In this document: piece by piece, positions 53,172-62,017 of the stretch
Position numbering within the stretch: position 1 is the stretch's first letter
How the letters are laid out: each line of letters begins with the position of its first letter
From: Astrobacterium formosum
GTDB taxonomy: Bacteria > Pseudomonadota > Alphaproteobacteria > Rhizobiales > Xanthobacteraceae
Assembly (NCBI GenBank): GCA_030848545.1
Contig: JAVDCA010000025.1
Location: forward strand, 51,318-115,317
DNA length: 64,000 nt
Direction: 5' to 3'
Notes under the pieces: generated by a model
The model's database searches: none
What the model was told of the DNA's origin: nothing
What the model saw: only the letters and a program-made list of their open reading frames with translations
Program-made: the position numbers and the translations under genes

Positions 53172-54206
53172 TCAATCTGCCGCCTCGAACCCCTGCAGCA
53201 CGTTGACCAGGTTCACGCCGATCGCCTCGACGGCGTAGCCGCCTTCCATGACGAATACGGTCGGGTGTTTGGCGCCGGCGATGCGGGCCCCGATGGCGGT
53301 GAAATCATCGTGGTCGAGGGCGAAGCGCGAGATCGGGTCGCCCTTGTAGGTGTCGACGCCGAGCGAGACGACCAGCGCGTCGACCCCGAAGGCTTCGATA
53401 CGCGCGAGCGCATGGTCGAGTGCCGCGACATACTGCGTTGCGTCGGTGCCCCACGCCAGCGGGATGTTGAGATTGGCGCCTTCGCCGGCACCCGCGCCGG
53501 TCTCGTCCGCAAAGCCGCAGAAATAGGGATATTCGTGCACCGGATCCGAGTGCAGCGACACGAACAGCACGTCGCCGCGTTCGTAAAAAATCTCCTGGGT
53601 GCCGTTGCCGTGGTGATAGTCGACGTCGAGAACGCACACGCGGGCGGCGCCGGCATCGCGCAGCGCCTGCGCCGCGATGGCGGCATTGTTGAAGAAGCAG
53701 TAGCCGCCATAGCAGGCGCTGGTGGCGTGATGGCCGGGCGGCCGCGTCAGCGCGAAGGCGGCGCGCTCGCCGGTCCCGAGCAGCGCGGCGGCAGTCAGCG
53801 CCACGTCGGCCCCGGCGGTGATCGCCCGGAACGTGCCGGCGGTGAGCGGCGTGCCGACGTCGAGGCAGTAGAGCCCGATCTTGCCGTCGATATGCTGGGG
53901 CCGCACGTCGCGGCGCATGCCGGGGACCGGCCAGTTGAGCGGCAGGGCGTCGTAGTCGCCGTGCTCGGCCTTCCACTCGTCGTGGGCGGTCGACAGGAAG
54001 TCGATGTAGTCGCTTCTGTGCACCCGGCGGACGGGATCGAGGCCGTGCGGCTTGGGCGGCACGATCTCGCCCAGGCCTGTTGCCTTCACGCGGGCCAGCA
54101 CCAGTTCGGCGCGGCGCGGCATCTCGAAGCACGGCACCAGCTTGCCGTCGTTCAATTCCACCTTTCCGTCATGGAACCGGTGGTCGTCGCTGTAGACGGT
54201 GATCAT
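53172..54206 (-). CDS. Histone-deacetylase-family / acetylpolyamine amidohydrolase
   Basis: This 344-residue zinc amidohydrolase has RPPGHHATSACYGGYCFFNN (catalytic His pair), VLDVDYHHGNGTQEIF (Asp/His zinc ligands) and SLGVDTYKGDP (third ligand Asp). In bacteria this family deacetylates polyamines or other small amides. The start MITVYSDDHRFHDG (54206) is typical of the acetylpolyamine branch. Its ATG overlaps the stop of the upstream MFS gene by four bases, suggesting an importer-plus-hydrolase unit. Confidence 0.92.
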   Translation of the reverse strand: MITVYSDDHRFHDGKVELNDGKLVPCFEMPRRAELVLARVKATGLGEIVPPKPHGLDPVRRVHRSDYIDFLSTAHDEWKAEHGDYDALPLNWPVPGMRRDVRPQHIDGKIGLYCLDVGTPLTAGTFRAITAGADVALTAAALLGTGERAAFALTRPPGHHATSACYGGYCFFNNAAIAAQALRDAGAARVCVLDVDYHHGNGTQEIFYERGDVLFVSLHSDPVHEYPYFCGFADETGAGAGEGANLNIPLAWGTDATQYVAALDHALARIEAFGVDALVVSLGVDTYKGDPISRFALDHDDFTAIGARIAGAKHPTVFVMEGGYAVEAIGVNLVNVLQGFEAAD

Positions 54207-55498
54207 GGGCTTGCGTCCGTTGTGGCCGGTGCCGGCATCCTGACCCGCCAGCCGACCAGGGCCACGGCGATGGCCGAGACGATTAGGCAGGCCGTGATGA
54301 CCATGAGGCCGGCGGCGGAACTCCTGGTGGTCTCCAGCGCCCAGCCGACGATGGAGGGGCCCAGGAAGCCGCCGAGATTGCCGACCGAGTTGATAAGCGC
54401 GATGCCGCCGGCGGCGGCCGTCTGGGTGAGGAAGATGGGTGGCAAGCCCCAGAACGGCCCCAGCGTCGCATAGATGCCGACCGATGCCACCGCAAGCGCC
54501 ACGAGAGACACGATGCCGCCCGGCCACAGGATGGCGACAACGAGACCGGCGACCGTCATCAGGATCGGCACCGCCACGTGGCGGACCCGCTCGCCCTTGC
54601 GGTCGCTGTGGCGTCCCCACAACAGCATGGCGGGGGCCGCGACCAGATAGGGCAGAGCGGTCAGAATGCCGACCTCGGCGATCGAAAAGCCCATGCCGCG
54701 CACGAGCTGCGGCAGCCACAGCCCAACCCCGTAGAGGCCGACCACGACGCCGAAATAGGTCAGTCCGAGGAGCCACACGCGGGCGTCCACGAGCGCCGGG
54801 CCGAGCGCCGCGTGCACGCGGCCCGGGCGGCGGCTGCGATCGTCGTCGAGCCGCGCCGCGATCCTGGCGCGCTCATCGTCGCTGAGCCATTTCGCATTCG
54901 CGGGTCCATCGGGCAGGAAGGCGATCACCACGAGGCCGAGCCCGCACGACGGCAGGCCCTCGATGATGAACAGCCATTGCCAGCCCTTCAGCCCCCAAAA
55001 GCCGTCGGCCGAGAGGATGAGGGCGGACACGGGCGCGCCGACCGCGCTCGCGAGCGGCACCGCCATCATGAACAGGCCGACGAAGCGCGACAGCCGCGCC
55101 TGCGGAAACCAGTAGGTGAGGTAGAGGATCATGCCGGGCAGGAATCCCGCCTCGGCGGCGCCGAGCAGGAAGCGCAGCACGTAGAAGCTCGTCGGCCCCT
55201 CCACGAACGCCATTGTCGCGGAGACGAGCCCCCACGTCACCATGATGCGGGCCATCCAGATGCGGGCGCCGACCTTCTCGAGGATCAGATTGCTCGGCAC
55301 CTCGAACAGAAAGTAGCCGATGAAGAAGATGCCGGCGCCCCAGCCGTAGACGGCAGGCGACAAGCCCAGATCCGCATTCATGGTCAGCGCCGCGAAGCTG
55401 ATGTTGACCCGGTCCAGGAAGGCGACCAGGTACATCAGCATCATCAGCGGAATAATTCGTGCGGCGACTTTGCGGTAGAGCGCCTCGTCGTCTGCCAT
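54203..55498 (-). CDS. MFS transporter (anion:cation symporter type)
   Basis: This 431-residue protein has 12 predicted spans and the MFS signatures of the ACS/phthalate branch (YLVAFLDRVNISFAALTM, GAGIFFIGYFLFEVPSNLIL, GAAEAGFLPGMILYLTYWFP). It likely imports an organic acid or related compound. It is coupled by ATGA to the amidohydrolase. Upstream lies a palindromic repeat rather than a regulator. Confidence 0.93.
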   Translation of the reverse strand: MADDEALYRKVAARIIPLMMLMYLVAFLDRVNISFAALTMNADLGLSPAVYGWGAGIFFIGYFLFEVPSNLILEKVGARIWMARIMVTWGLVSATMAFVEGPTSFYVLRFLLGAAEAGFLPGMILYLTYWFPQARLSRFVGLFMMAVPLASAVGAPVSALILSADGFWGLKGWQWLFIIEGLPSCGLGLVVIAFLPDGPANAKWLSDDERARIAARLDDDRSRRPGRVHAALGPALVDARVWLLGLTYFGVVVGLYGVGLWLPQLVRGMGFSIAEVGILTALPYLVAAPAMLLWGRHSDRKGERVRHVAVPILMTVAGLVVAILWPGGIVSLVALAVASVGIYATLGPFWGLPPIFLTQTAAAGGIALINSVGNLGGFLGPSIVGWALETTRSSAAGLMVITACLIVSAIAVALVGWRVRMPAPATTDASP

Positions 55499-55610
55499 TC
55501 TGCTTTCCCGGCGAAAGGCCCGTTTGGGCGCACCCGACTACTCCCAACGCGACAGGAAAAGCAACGCCATGACCGCGTGGCAGCATTGCGGGGGGTGGAC
55601 TCTTGCCTGA

Positions 55611-55781
55611 TCCCTCCTCCGCGCTCTTGCGCGGGGGAGGTTGGCCGCGAAGCGGCCGGGTGGGGGCTCTTGGCCCCGATCTCTAGCGCCCGAATTCTGG
55701 ATCGATTCCGCGTGACCCCACCCCCGCCTTCGGCGGACCCTCCCCTTTCAGGGGAGGGATATGTTTCAGGGGAGGGATATG
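55611..55781. repeat. Palindromic repeat plus exact 18 bp tandem duplication
   Basis: Arms tccctcctccgcgctcttgc... and ...ccttcggcggaccctcccc (55611-55666, 55716-55759) belong to the CCCTCTCC-type repeats. At the right end tttcaggggagggatatg occurs twice without change (55746-55763, 55764-55781). No other gene or signal is seen in 55499-55930. Confidence 0.75.
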
Positions 55782-55930
55782 CGGAGCACGCATCGCCATA
55801 CCGTTCGCGTTCATCTCGTCACCGCACCAATGATTTTTTCATCATGCAACCGCGACAATGGCGTGCGATCGGCGACTCGCGCGGCGGTCCAAGACACGTG
55901 TTGCGCCCCCAATCCGGACGAAAGCACTCC

Positions 55931-56710
55931 ATGGCCCTGATCCAGAAGAACCTCGTCGACCGCGTCGGCACCATCACGCTCGACAATCGCAAGTCCCACA
56001 ACGCGCTCAGTGGCGAGCTCATCGGCGACGTCCTGCGGGCGATGGACGAGCTGTTGAAGGACGAAGCCCGCGTCCTCGTGCTGCGCGCACCGGCCGGCGC
56101 CAAGGTCTGGTCCGCCGGCCACGACGTCAAGGAACTGCCGACCGACGGCCGCGATCCTCTGACCTACAACGATCCGCTGCGCCAGGTCATCCGCACCATC
56201 CAGGAGGTCCCGGTGCCGGTGATCGCCATGGTGGAAGGCAGCGTCTGGGGCGGCGCCTGCGAGGTCGTCCTGTGCTGCGACATCATCGTCGCCGCCGAAG
56301 GTTCGAGCTTCGCCATGACGCCGGCCAAGCTCGGCGTGCCCTACGACATCGCCGGCGTCCTGAACTTCATGCAGCGCATCGATCTGCCGATCGCCAAGGA
56401 ACTGCTGTTCACCGCCCAGCCGATTTCGGCCGAACGCGCCCTCGACGTCGGCTTCGTCAACCACGTGGTGCCGATCGCCGAGCTCGAGACCGCGACGGCC
56501 GAACTCGCCGCCCAGATTGGCCGCAACTCGCCGCTCGCCATCGCGCTTCTGAAGGAACAGCTGCGCGTCCTCTCCACCGCGACGCCGCTCACTCCCGAGG
56601 GCTTCGAGCGCATCCAGTCCCTGCGCCGGAAAATCTACGATAGCGCCGACTACCGGGAAGGCCTGCGCTCCTTCTTCGAGAAGCGCCCGCCGGTGTTCCA
56701 GGGGAAGTGA
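55931..56710 (+). CDS. scpB: Methylmalonyl-CoA decarboxylase (crotonase family)
   Basis: This 259-residue crotonase-fold protein follows E. coli YgfG/ScpB closely by eye: KVWSAGHDVKELP with the active His, GRDPLTYNDPLRQVIRTIQ, MVEGSVWGGACEVVL, MTPAKLGVPYDIAGV with the catalytic Tyr, and FERIQSLRRKIYDSADYREG. It decarboxylates methylmalonyl-CoA to propionyl-CoA. No mutase or CoA transferase is adjacent. A general enoyl-CoA hydratase role is less likely, because these motifs are specific. Confidence 0.88.
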   Translation: MALIQKNLVDRVGTITLDNRKSHNALSGELIGDVLRAMDELLKDEARVLVLRAPAGAKVWSAGHDVKELPTDGRDPLTYNDPLRQVIRTIQEVPVPVIAMVEGSVWGGACEVVLCCDIIVAAEGSSFAMTPAKLGVPYDIAGVLNFMQRIDLPIAKELLFTAQPISAERALDVGFVNHVVPIAELETATAELAAQIGRNSPLAIALLKEQLRVLSTATPLTPEGFERIQSLRRKIYDSADYREGLRSFFEKRPPVFQGK

Positions 56711-56733
56711 GCCGAGTTTCGCTCAACGAGTTC

Positions 56734-56871
56734 GTCATTCCGGGGCGCGGCCTGAAAGGCCGCGAACCCGGAATCCATAGCCACGGCGCTACGGGCTATG
56801 GATTCCGGGCTCCTCGCCATAGCGCGTCGAAGACGCGCGTGAACGCGCTGATAGCTCGGCCCCGGAATGAC
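56734..56871. repeat. Palindromic repeat, GTCATTCCGGGG family, long form
   Basis: Ends gtcattccggggc and gccccggaatgac are inverted copies; inner arms cccggaatccatagcc / ggctatggattccggg are also inverted. It lies between the convergent scpB and lysR genes. Confidence 0.85.
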
Positions 56872-56893
56872 AAAGCCGTTGGGACGTGCTCAT

Positions 56894-57754
56894 TTACGCC
56901 CGCAAATCGCGCTCACCACAGAACGCCGTCAGGAGTTCGGCGAGCCGCCGCGTCGCCGGCGACGGATGCGGGGCCGCGACCAGCGCCACCTCCGTATTGG
57001 TGATCACCGGAAAGCCGTCGGCATGGTCGAGGGCGCGATGGCTGGGCAGGATCGCGACCTCGGGCAGGATGCTGACGCCCAGCCCGGCCGACACCGCCGC
57101 CTGGATGCCGGTCATGTTGGGGCTCACATAGGCGATGTGCCAGGAACGCCCGGCCGTCTCGGCGGCGTGGATCATGCGGGCGCGATAAAGGCAGCCCTGT
57201 TCGGACATGACCAGCGGCAGCGGATCGCGGTCGAAGGCGAGCGGGTGCTCCCGGCTCGTCACCCATCGGAGCTGTTCCGGCCACGCCGCGATGCCGCCGT
57301 GGCCGCCGGCATCGCGCTTGTAAAGGGCGAGGTCGAGTTCGCCGCGCTCCAGCGCCGCCCGCATGGCGACGCTCAAGCCGCAGCGCACGTCGAGGCGCAG
57401 TGCCGGGCGCGAGCGGGCGAAGCCGGACAGAAGCTCGGCCAAACGATAGGCGGCAAAATCCTCCGGCAATCCGAGGCGCACGAGGCCGTCGCTGGCCGGC
57501 TGCGCCACCGCCTCGCGGGCCTCCTGGGCGAGCGCCAGTATCCGCCGCGCATAGGAGACCAGCCGTTCGCCCGCCTCGGTCGGCGTCGCCTGCTTGCCGG
57601 TGCGGTCGAGGAGCGGATAGCCGAGTTGGTCCTCCAGCCGCCGGATCTGCTGGCTGACGGTCGACTGGGTGCGGTGGACCCGCTCGCCGGCGCGCGTGAA
57701 GCCGCCGGTGTCCACCACCGACACGAAACTGCGCAGGAGATCGAGATCGAGCAT
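56894..57754 (-). CDS. LysR-family transcriptional regulator
   Basis: The 286-residue protein has a winged HTH (LRSFVSVVDTGGFTRAGERV, HRTQSTVSQQIRRLEDQLG) and a substrate-binding-like effector domain. It is divergent from the EamA exporter at 58015 and probably controls it. The 260 bp between the starts hold an AT-rich stretch (57775-57830) suited to promoters, and a palindromic repeat (57869-57967). The effector is unknown. Confidence 0.92.
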   Translation of the reverse strand: MLDLDLLRSFVSVVDTGGFTRAGERVHRTQSTVSQQIRRLEDQLGYPLLDRTGKQATPTEAGERLVSYARRILALAQEAREAVAQPASDGLVRLGLPEDFAAYRLAELLSGFARSRPALRLDVRCGLSVAMRAALERGELDLALYKRDAGGHGGIAAWPEQLRWVTSREHPLAFDRDPLPLVMSEQGCLYRARMIHAAETAGRSWHIAYVSPNMTGIQAAVSAGLGVSILPEVAILPSHRALDHADGFPVITNTEVALVAAPHPSPATRRLAELLTAFCGERDLRA

Positions 57755-57868
57755 GGGGGCTCTCCGGTCGGCGACTTATTCGCAATGCAACTGATTTTCA
57801 TTCTATGATTTAATTTCCAAATGACAAGGCAAATGGCTACCTCAAGGTTGCCGACCACTTTCACCCGC

Positions 57869-57967
57869 CCTCACCCTGAGGAGGGCGCTCTTCGCGCCCG
57901 TCTCGAAGGGTGGGGGCGGCCCCATCCTTCGAGACGCGCTCCAAGAGGAGCGCTCCTCAGGATGAGG
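57869..57967. repeat. Palindromic repeat, CATCCTGAGG family
   Basis: Arms cctcaccctgaggagggcgct / agcgctcctcaggatgagg with inner arms gtctcgaaggg / ccttcgagacg. It is related to the element at 48581-48709. Confidence 0.75.
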
Positions 57968-58014
57968 CCGGGAGGGGTTGTTCAGGCGCATCAAGACCGC
58001 CGAAGGAAACTGCC

Positions 58015-58974
58015 ATGTCGCTGACCCCCGAACTGGCCTCCAGGCTGAGGAGCCTGTCGCTTACCGCACCGGACAAAACGCCGGCACCGTCGCTGCCCTT
58101 TCCGCTCACCGTGGCGGCGTTCTGCCTCCTGTGGGCGTCGGCCTTCTCGGTCGCCAAGCTGGGACTTTTCGATTGCCCGCCGCTCCTCCTGTTGACGATC
58201 CGGTTCCTCCTCGCCGGCGTCCTGGTGCTCGGCGGTACCCGGCTCGCCGGCCGGCCGTTGCGGCTGACGCGCCGCGACGTCACCATCTTCGCCGCGCTCG
58301 GGCTCGCCAACCAGGCGGTCTATCTGGGCCTGAGCTATGTGGGCATGGGCAGCGTGTCGTCGGGCCTCACCGCGCTCGTCATCAGCGCCAACCCGGTGCT
58401 CGCCGCCGTTCTGGCGGCCGTGTTCCTCGACGAGCGGCTGACCTGGCGCAAAGCCCTGGGCCTCGGACTCGGCATCCTCGGCGTCGCCATCGTGGTCAAC
58501 GGCCGGCTCGCCGGCGGCAGCGACGATCCTGCCGGTCTCGTCTATGTCTTCGCGGCACTCGTTTCGCTCGTCACCGGCACCATCCTGTTCAAGCGCTTTG
58601 CGCCGACGGGCGACCTGTGGACCGGCAACGGCGTGCAGAGCCTCGCCGCCGGCATTGCCCTCATGCCGGTCGCCCTGATGACGGAAAGCGTCGGCGACAT
58701 CACGCCCACATGGCGGCTCGCCTTCTCGCTCTCCTTCCTGGTGCTGCTCGTTTCGATCGTCGCCTACATGCTCTGGTTCCAGATGCTGGCGGTGGCCGGC
58801 GCCACCGCGGCCAGCGCCTGGCATTTCCTCATGCCGCCCCTTGGCCTCCTGTTCGGCTGGCTCGTCCTCGCCGAGCCGGTGGCGGCGGCCGACCTCATCG
58901 GCATCGTGCCGGTGGCGGTCGGGATCTGGCTGGTGACGCGGGCGCCGAAGGTTCAGGCCCGCGCCGGCGGTTGA
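58015..58974 (+). CDS. EamA/DMT-family exporter
   Basis: This 319-residue protein has ten predicted spans in two EamA repeats (FCLLWASAFSVAKLG begins the first; GLVYVFAALVSLVTGTILFK the second) after a cytoplasmic head of about 30 residues. Such exporters release amino acids or metabolites. ATG 58015 has a purine-rich site (gaaggaaa) upstream. The LysR gene is divergent. The next gene starts 33 bp downstream and may be co-transcribed. Confidence 0.92.
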   Translation: MSLTPELASRLRSLSLTAPDKTPAPSLPFPLTVAAFCLLWASAFSVAKLGLFDCPPLLLLTIRFLLAGVLVLGGTRLAGRPLRLTRRDVTIFAALGLANQAVYLGLSYVGMGSVSSGLTALVISANPVLAAVLAAVFLDERLTWRKALGLGLGILGVAIVVNGRLAGGSDDPAGLVYVFAALVSLVTGTILFKRFAPTGDLWTGNGVQSLAAGIALMPVALMTESVGDITPTWRLAFSLSFLVLLVSIVAYMLWFQMLAVAGATAASAWHFLMPPLGLLFGWLVLAEPVAAADLIGIVPVAVGIWLVTRAPKVQARAGG

Positions 58975-59007
58975 CAGGAGGCCGCGCCCCGCCTCACACC
59001 AGAGGAG

Positions 59008-59865
59008 ATGATCGACCACGTCACCGAGAACGCCGGCCACCTGCTCGACGGGCTTCTGTTCGGGCTCGGCGTCCTCGCGGTCTATCTGGGCGCCGTATTC
59101 ACCGGCGCGCTGGTGCGCTCGCTCGCCGGCGCCGGCACCAAGGGGCTGACGTTTCTCGGCAGCTATCTGACCGGCTGGTTCGACTATGTGCGCGGCGACG
59201 AGCGCTCGACCATCAACGTCACCCTCAACGCCGTCGTGAACGGAAAACTCGAATTCGACACCCTGGTGGCCGACCGGCGCATCACCGATGTGTGGCCCAA
59301 CACCTACCGGGTGCAGATGATCCGCCGCGCCGCCCGCAAGACGACGCTCGACAATCCGGTGCTGCGCTTTCCCGATCCGCCGCGCAGCAAAAAGCCGCGC
59401 GGACTGTCCGGGCGCATCCGCGCCGTCGTCCACGACACCCTCACCAGCGCCCACGTGATCGAGAACGGCCGCGAGCAGCGGGTCCGGCTCGAAAAGGAGA
59501 ACGACTACCGGGCCGCCTACGGGCCGCTGATCAGCCTGGTGAGCGAGACGGCAAGTAACGACAACGCCATCGACCTGGCGCTCGGGCGCGACATGGACGA
59601 ATACCGTTTCGTGGTCGCGCTCACCTTCGAAAAGCTGTCCAACCGCCGCGCCCGCCACCTGCGCGCCTTGGTGATCTGGGAAGAGGCGTTGCGGAATTTT
59701 CCCGAGCATTGCCCCCAGGTCGAATTCCCCGAGCACAAGACCCGCTTCCACACCCTGCAGGCGATCGCCCGCCAGTACCGCACCCATCCGGAACGCTTCG
59801 GCATCGTCAAGTTCTGGCGGCCGAAGGAGATGGATCGGAATGGCGCGCGGGTGGGGGTGAGTTGA
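59008..59865 (+). CDS. Membrane-anchored protein of unknown function
   Basis: This 285-residue protein has one N-terminal hydrophobic segment (LLFGLGVLAVYLGAVFTGAL) and a soluble domain with WFDYVRGDERSTINVTLNAV and WPNTYRVQMIRRAAR, then a helix-rich C-terminus (HLRALVIWEEALRNFPEH, RYRTHPERFGIVKFWRPKEM-like). It has no family motif that I recognise. It follows the exporter by 33 bp. The length, codon bias and absence of stops over 860 bp support a real gene. Confidence 0.8.
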   Translation: MIDHVTENAGHLLDGLLFGLGVLAVYLGAVFTGALVRSLAGAGTKGLTFLGSYLTGWFDYVRGDERSTINVTLNAVVNGKLEFDTLVADRRITDVWPNTYRVQMIRRAARKTTLDNPVLRFPDPPRSKKPRGLSGRIRAVVHDTLTSAHVIENGREQRVRLEKENDYRAAYGPLISLVSETASNDNAIDLALGRDMDEYRFVVALTFEKLSNRRARHLRALVIWEEALRNFPEHCPQVEFPEHKTRFHTLQAIARQYRTHPERFGIVKFWRPKEMDRNGARVGVS

Positions 59866-59869
59866 CGCC

Positions 59870-60110
59870 GTCATTGCGAGCGAAGCGAAGCGATCCAGCT
59901 CTTTGCCGTGCGGCCCTGGATTGCTTCGCTTCTCTCCTAGGAGGTAAGTGAGAGACGATGGAGAAGCCCCACCGTCCCCTCCCCCGCTTGCGGGGGAGGG
60001 ACAGGGAGGGGGCGCCACACGTACTGAGCAAGAGAGCCCCCTCCCCAACCCTCCCCCGCAAGCGGGAGAGGGGGCAGGCCGAGTGCGCGGCTGCTTTCAT
60101 CCAAGACGGA
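59870..60110. repeat. Two repeats side by side: GTCATTGCGAG (partial) and CCCTCCCC families
   Basis: 59870-59932 is a cut-off copy of the element at 3850-3933. It abuts an intact element with arms 59986-60012 and 60037-60063, the same arms as those inside lhr, followed by the flank ctgctttcatccaagacgg (about 60090-60110) also seen near 44770. No gene is seen in 59866-60157. Confidence 0.8.
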
Positions 60111-60157
60111 TCGGCCGAAAGTCGATCCCGAACTAGCGATGACGGAGGTGACCGACA

Positions 60158-61780
60158 TCAACTCCGCAATCCCGGCGCCTCCTGGCCGGTGCTGCCGACA
60201 TATTCGGTATAGCCGCCGCCATACTGGTGGACGCCGTCGGCGGTCACTTCCAGGACGCGGTTGGACAGCGCCGCCAAAAAATGCCGGTCGTGGGACACGA
60301 ACAGCATGGTGCCCTCGTAGTCGGCGAGCGCCCGGATGAGCATTTCCTTGGTGGACATGTCGAGATGGTTGGTCGGCTCGTCGAGCACCAGGAAATTGGG
60401 CGGATCGTAGAGCATCAAGGCCATCACGAGCCGCGCCTTCTCGCCGCCAGAAAGGACACGGCAACGCTTTTCGATGTCGTCGCCGGAAAACCCGAAACAG
60501 CCCGCCAGCGTGCGCAGCGACCCCTGGCCGGCCTGGGGAAACGCGTCCTCCAGCGTCGCGAACACGGTGCGGTCGCCGTCGAGGAGATCCATGGCGTGCT
60601 GGGCGAAGTAACCCATCTTGACGCTGCCGCCGACCGCCACCGTGCCATCGTCCGGTTCGGTGGCGCCGGCGACGAGTTTTAGGAGCGTCGACTTGCCGGC
60701 GCCGTTGACCCCCATGACGCACCAGCGCTCGCGCCGCCGCACCGTGAAGTCGAAGCCGTCATAGATCGTGTGGCTCCCATAGGCCTTGTGGACGTTCTTG
60801 AGCACCACCACGTCCTCGCCGGAGCGCGGGGCGGGCAGGAATTCGAACATCACGGTCTGGCGGCGGCGTGGCGGCTCGATCTTCTCGATCTTGTCCAGCT
60901 TCTTGACCCGGCTCTGCACCTGGGCCGCATGGGAGGCGCGCGCCTTGAAGCGCTCGATGAAGGCGACCTCCTTGGCCAGCATGGCCTGCTGGCGATCGAA
61001 CTGGGCCTGCTGCTGGCGCTCGGCGAGCGCGCGCTGGGCCTCGTAGAAGGCGTAGTCGCCCGAATAGGTCGTCAGCGTGCCGCCGTCGATCTCGACGATC
61101 TTTGAGACCACCCGGTTCATGAATTCGCGGTCGTGGGAGGTCATCATCAGGGCGCCCTCGTGGCCCTGGAGAAACTTTTCCAGCCAGATCAGGCTTTCCA
61201 GGTCGAGGTGGTTGCTGGGCTCGTCGAGCAGGAGCACGTCCGGCCGCATGAGCAGGATGCGGGCGAGGGCGACGCGCATCTTCCAGCCGCCCGAGAGCTT
61301 GCCGACGTCGCCGTCCATCATCTCGGGCGAGAAGCCCAGCCCCGACAGCACTTCGCGGGCGCGCGCCTCGAGGGCGTAGCCGTCCAGTTCCTCGAAACGG
61401 TGCTGGACCTCGCCGTAGCGTTCGAGGATCGCCTCCATGTCGTCGGCCTGGTCGGGGTCCGTCATGGCGGCTTCGAGGCGGGCGAGTTCGGCCGCGACCT
61501 CGCTCACCGGTCCGGCCCCGTCCATCACCTCGGCGATGGCGCTCTTGCCCGCCATCTCGCCCACGTCCTGGCTGAAATACCCGATGGTTGTGCCGCGATC
61601 GACGGCGATCTGGCCCTCGTCGGGGGCCTCCTCGCCGGTGATCATGCGAAACAGCGTCGTCTTGCCGGCGCCGTTGGGGCCCACGAGGCCGATCTTCTCG
61701 CCGCGCTGCAGCGCCGCCGACGCCTCGATGAAGAGAATCTGGTGGCCGTTCTGCTTGGAGATGTTGTCGAGGCGGATCAT
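60158..61780 (-). CDS. ABC-F family ATPase
   Basis: This 540-residue soluble protein has two ABC domains: Walker A GLVGPNGAGKT (about 32-41) with signature LSGGWKMRVALAR, and a second VMGVNGAGKS with LSGGEKARLVMAL. They are joined by a charged linker (AQFDRQQAMLAKEVAFIERF). No membrane part is present. ABC-F proteins bind the ribosome E site and act in translation or antibiotic protection. Which subfamily is unclear; the pattern is closer to housekeeping members. The start MIRLDNISKQ (61780) is the family start. Confidence 0.93.
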   Translation of the reverse strand: MIRLDNISKQNGHQILFIEASAALQRGEKIGLVGPNGAGKTTLFRMITGEEAPDEGQIAVDRGTTIGYFSQDVGEMAGKSAIAEVMDGAGPVSEVAAELARLEAAMTDPDQADDMEAILERYGEVQHRFEELDGYALEARAREVLSGLGFSPEMMDGDVGKLSGGWKMRVALARILLMRPDVLLLDEPSNHLDLESLIWLEKFLQGHEGALMMTSHDREFMNRVVSKIVEIDGGTLTTYSGDYAFYEAQRALAERQQQAQFDRQQAMLAKEVAFIERFKARASHAAQVQSRVKKLDKIEKIEPPRRRQTVMFEFLPAPRSGEDVVVLKNVHKAYGSHTIYDGFDFTVRRRERWCVMGVNGAGKSTLLKLVAGATEPDDGTVAVGGSVKMGYFAQHAMDLLDGDRTVFATLEDAFPQAGQGSLRTLAGCFGFSGDDIEKRCRVLSGGEKARLVMALMLYDPPNFLVLDEPTNHLDMSTKEMLIRALADYEGTMLFVSHDRHFLAALSNRVLEVTADGVHQYGGGYTEYVGSTGQEAPGLRS

Positions 61781-61813
61781 GGGGGAAATCGAACTCGGGC
61801 TCGCCCGATCGCC

Positions 61814-61841
61814 GTCATTGCGAGCGAAGCGAAGCAATGAC
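61814..61841. repeat. Minimal GTCATTGCGAG repeat
   Basis: gtcattgcgagcgaagcgaagcaatgac, the two ends of the family joined without the inner arms. It lies in the spacer between the ABC-F and the double-ACT gene. Confidence 0.7.
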
Positions 61842-62017
61842 GACCTGCGATGGGCTTAAGGGACAAAAGAGCCGGGAGCTTTAGGCGATCGGGCCACCCG
61901 GGGGAAGGGGCGGCGTGAATGGCGGTTGAATGCAGCGGCTTGGCAATGCCGGCCCACAGGCGTCACAATGGCACCGGGCGCCCGTCCGTCACGAAAGGGC
62001 CCGCCGGGAGTACCGTC

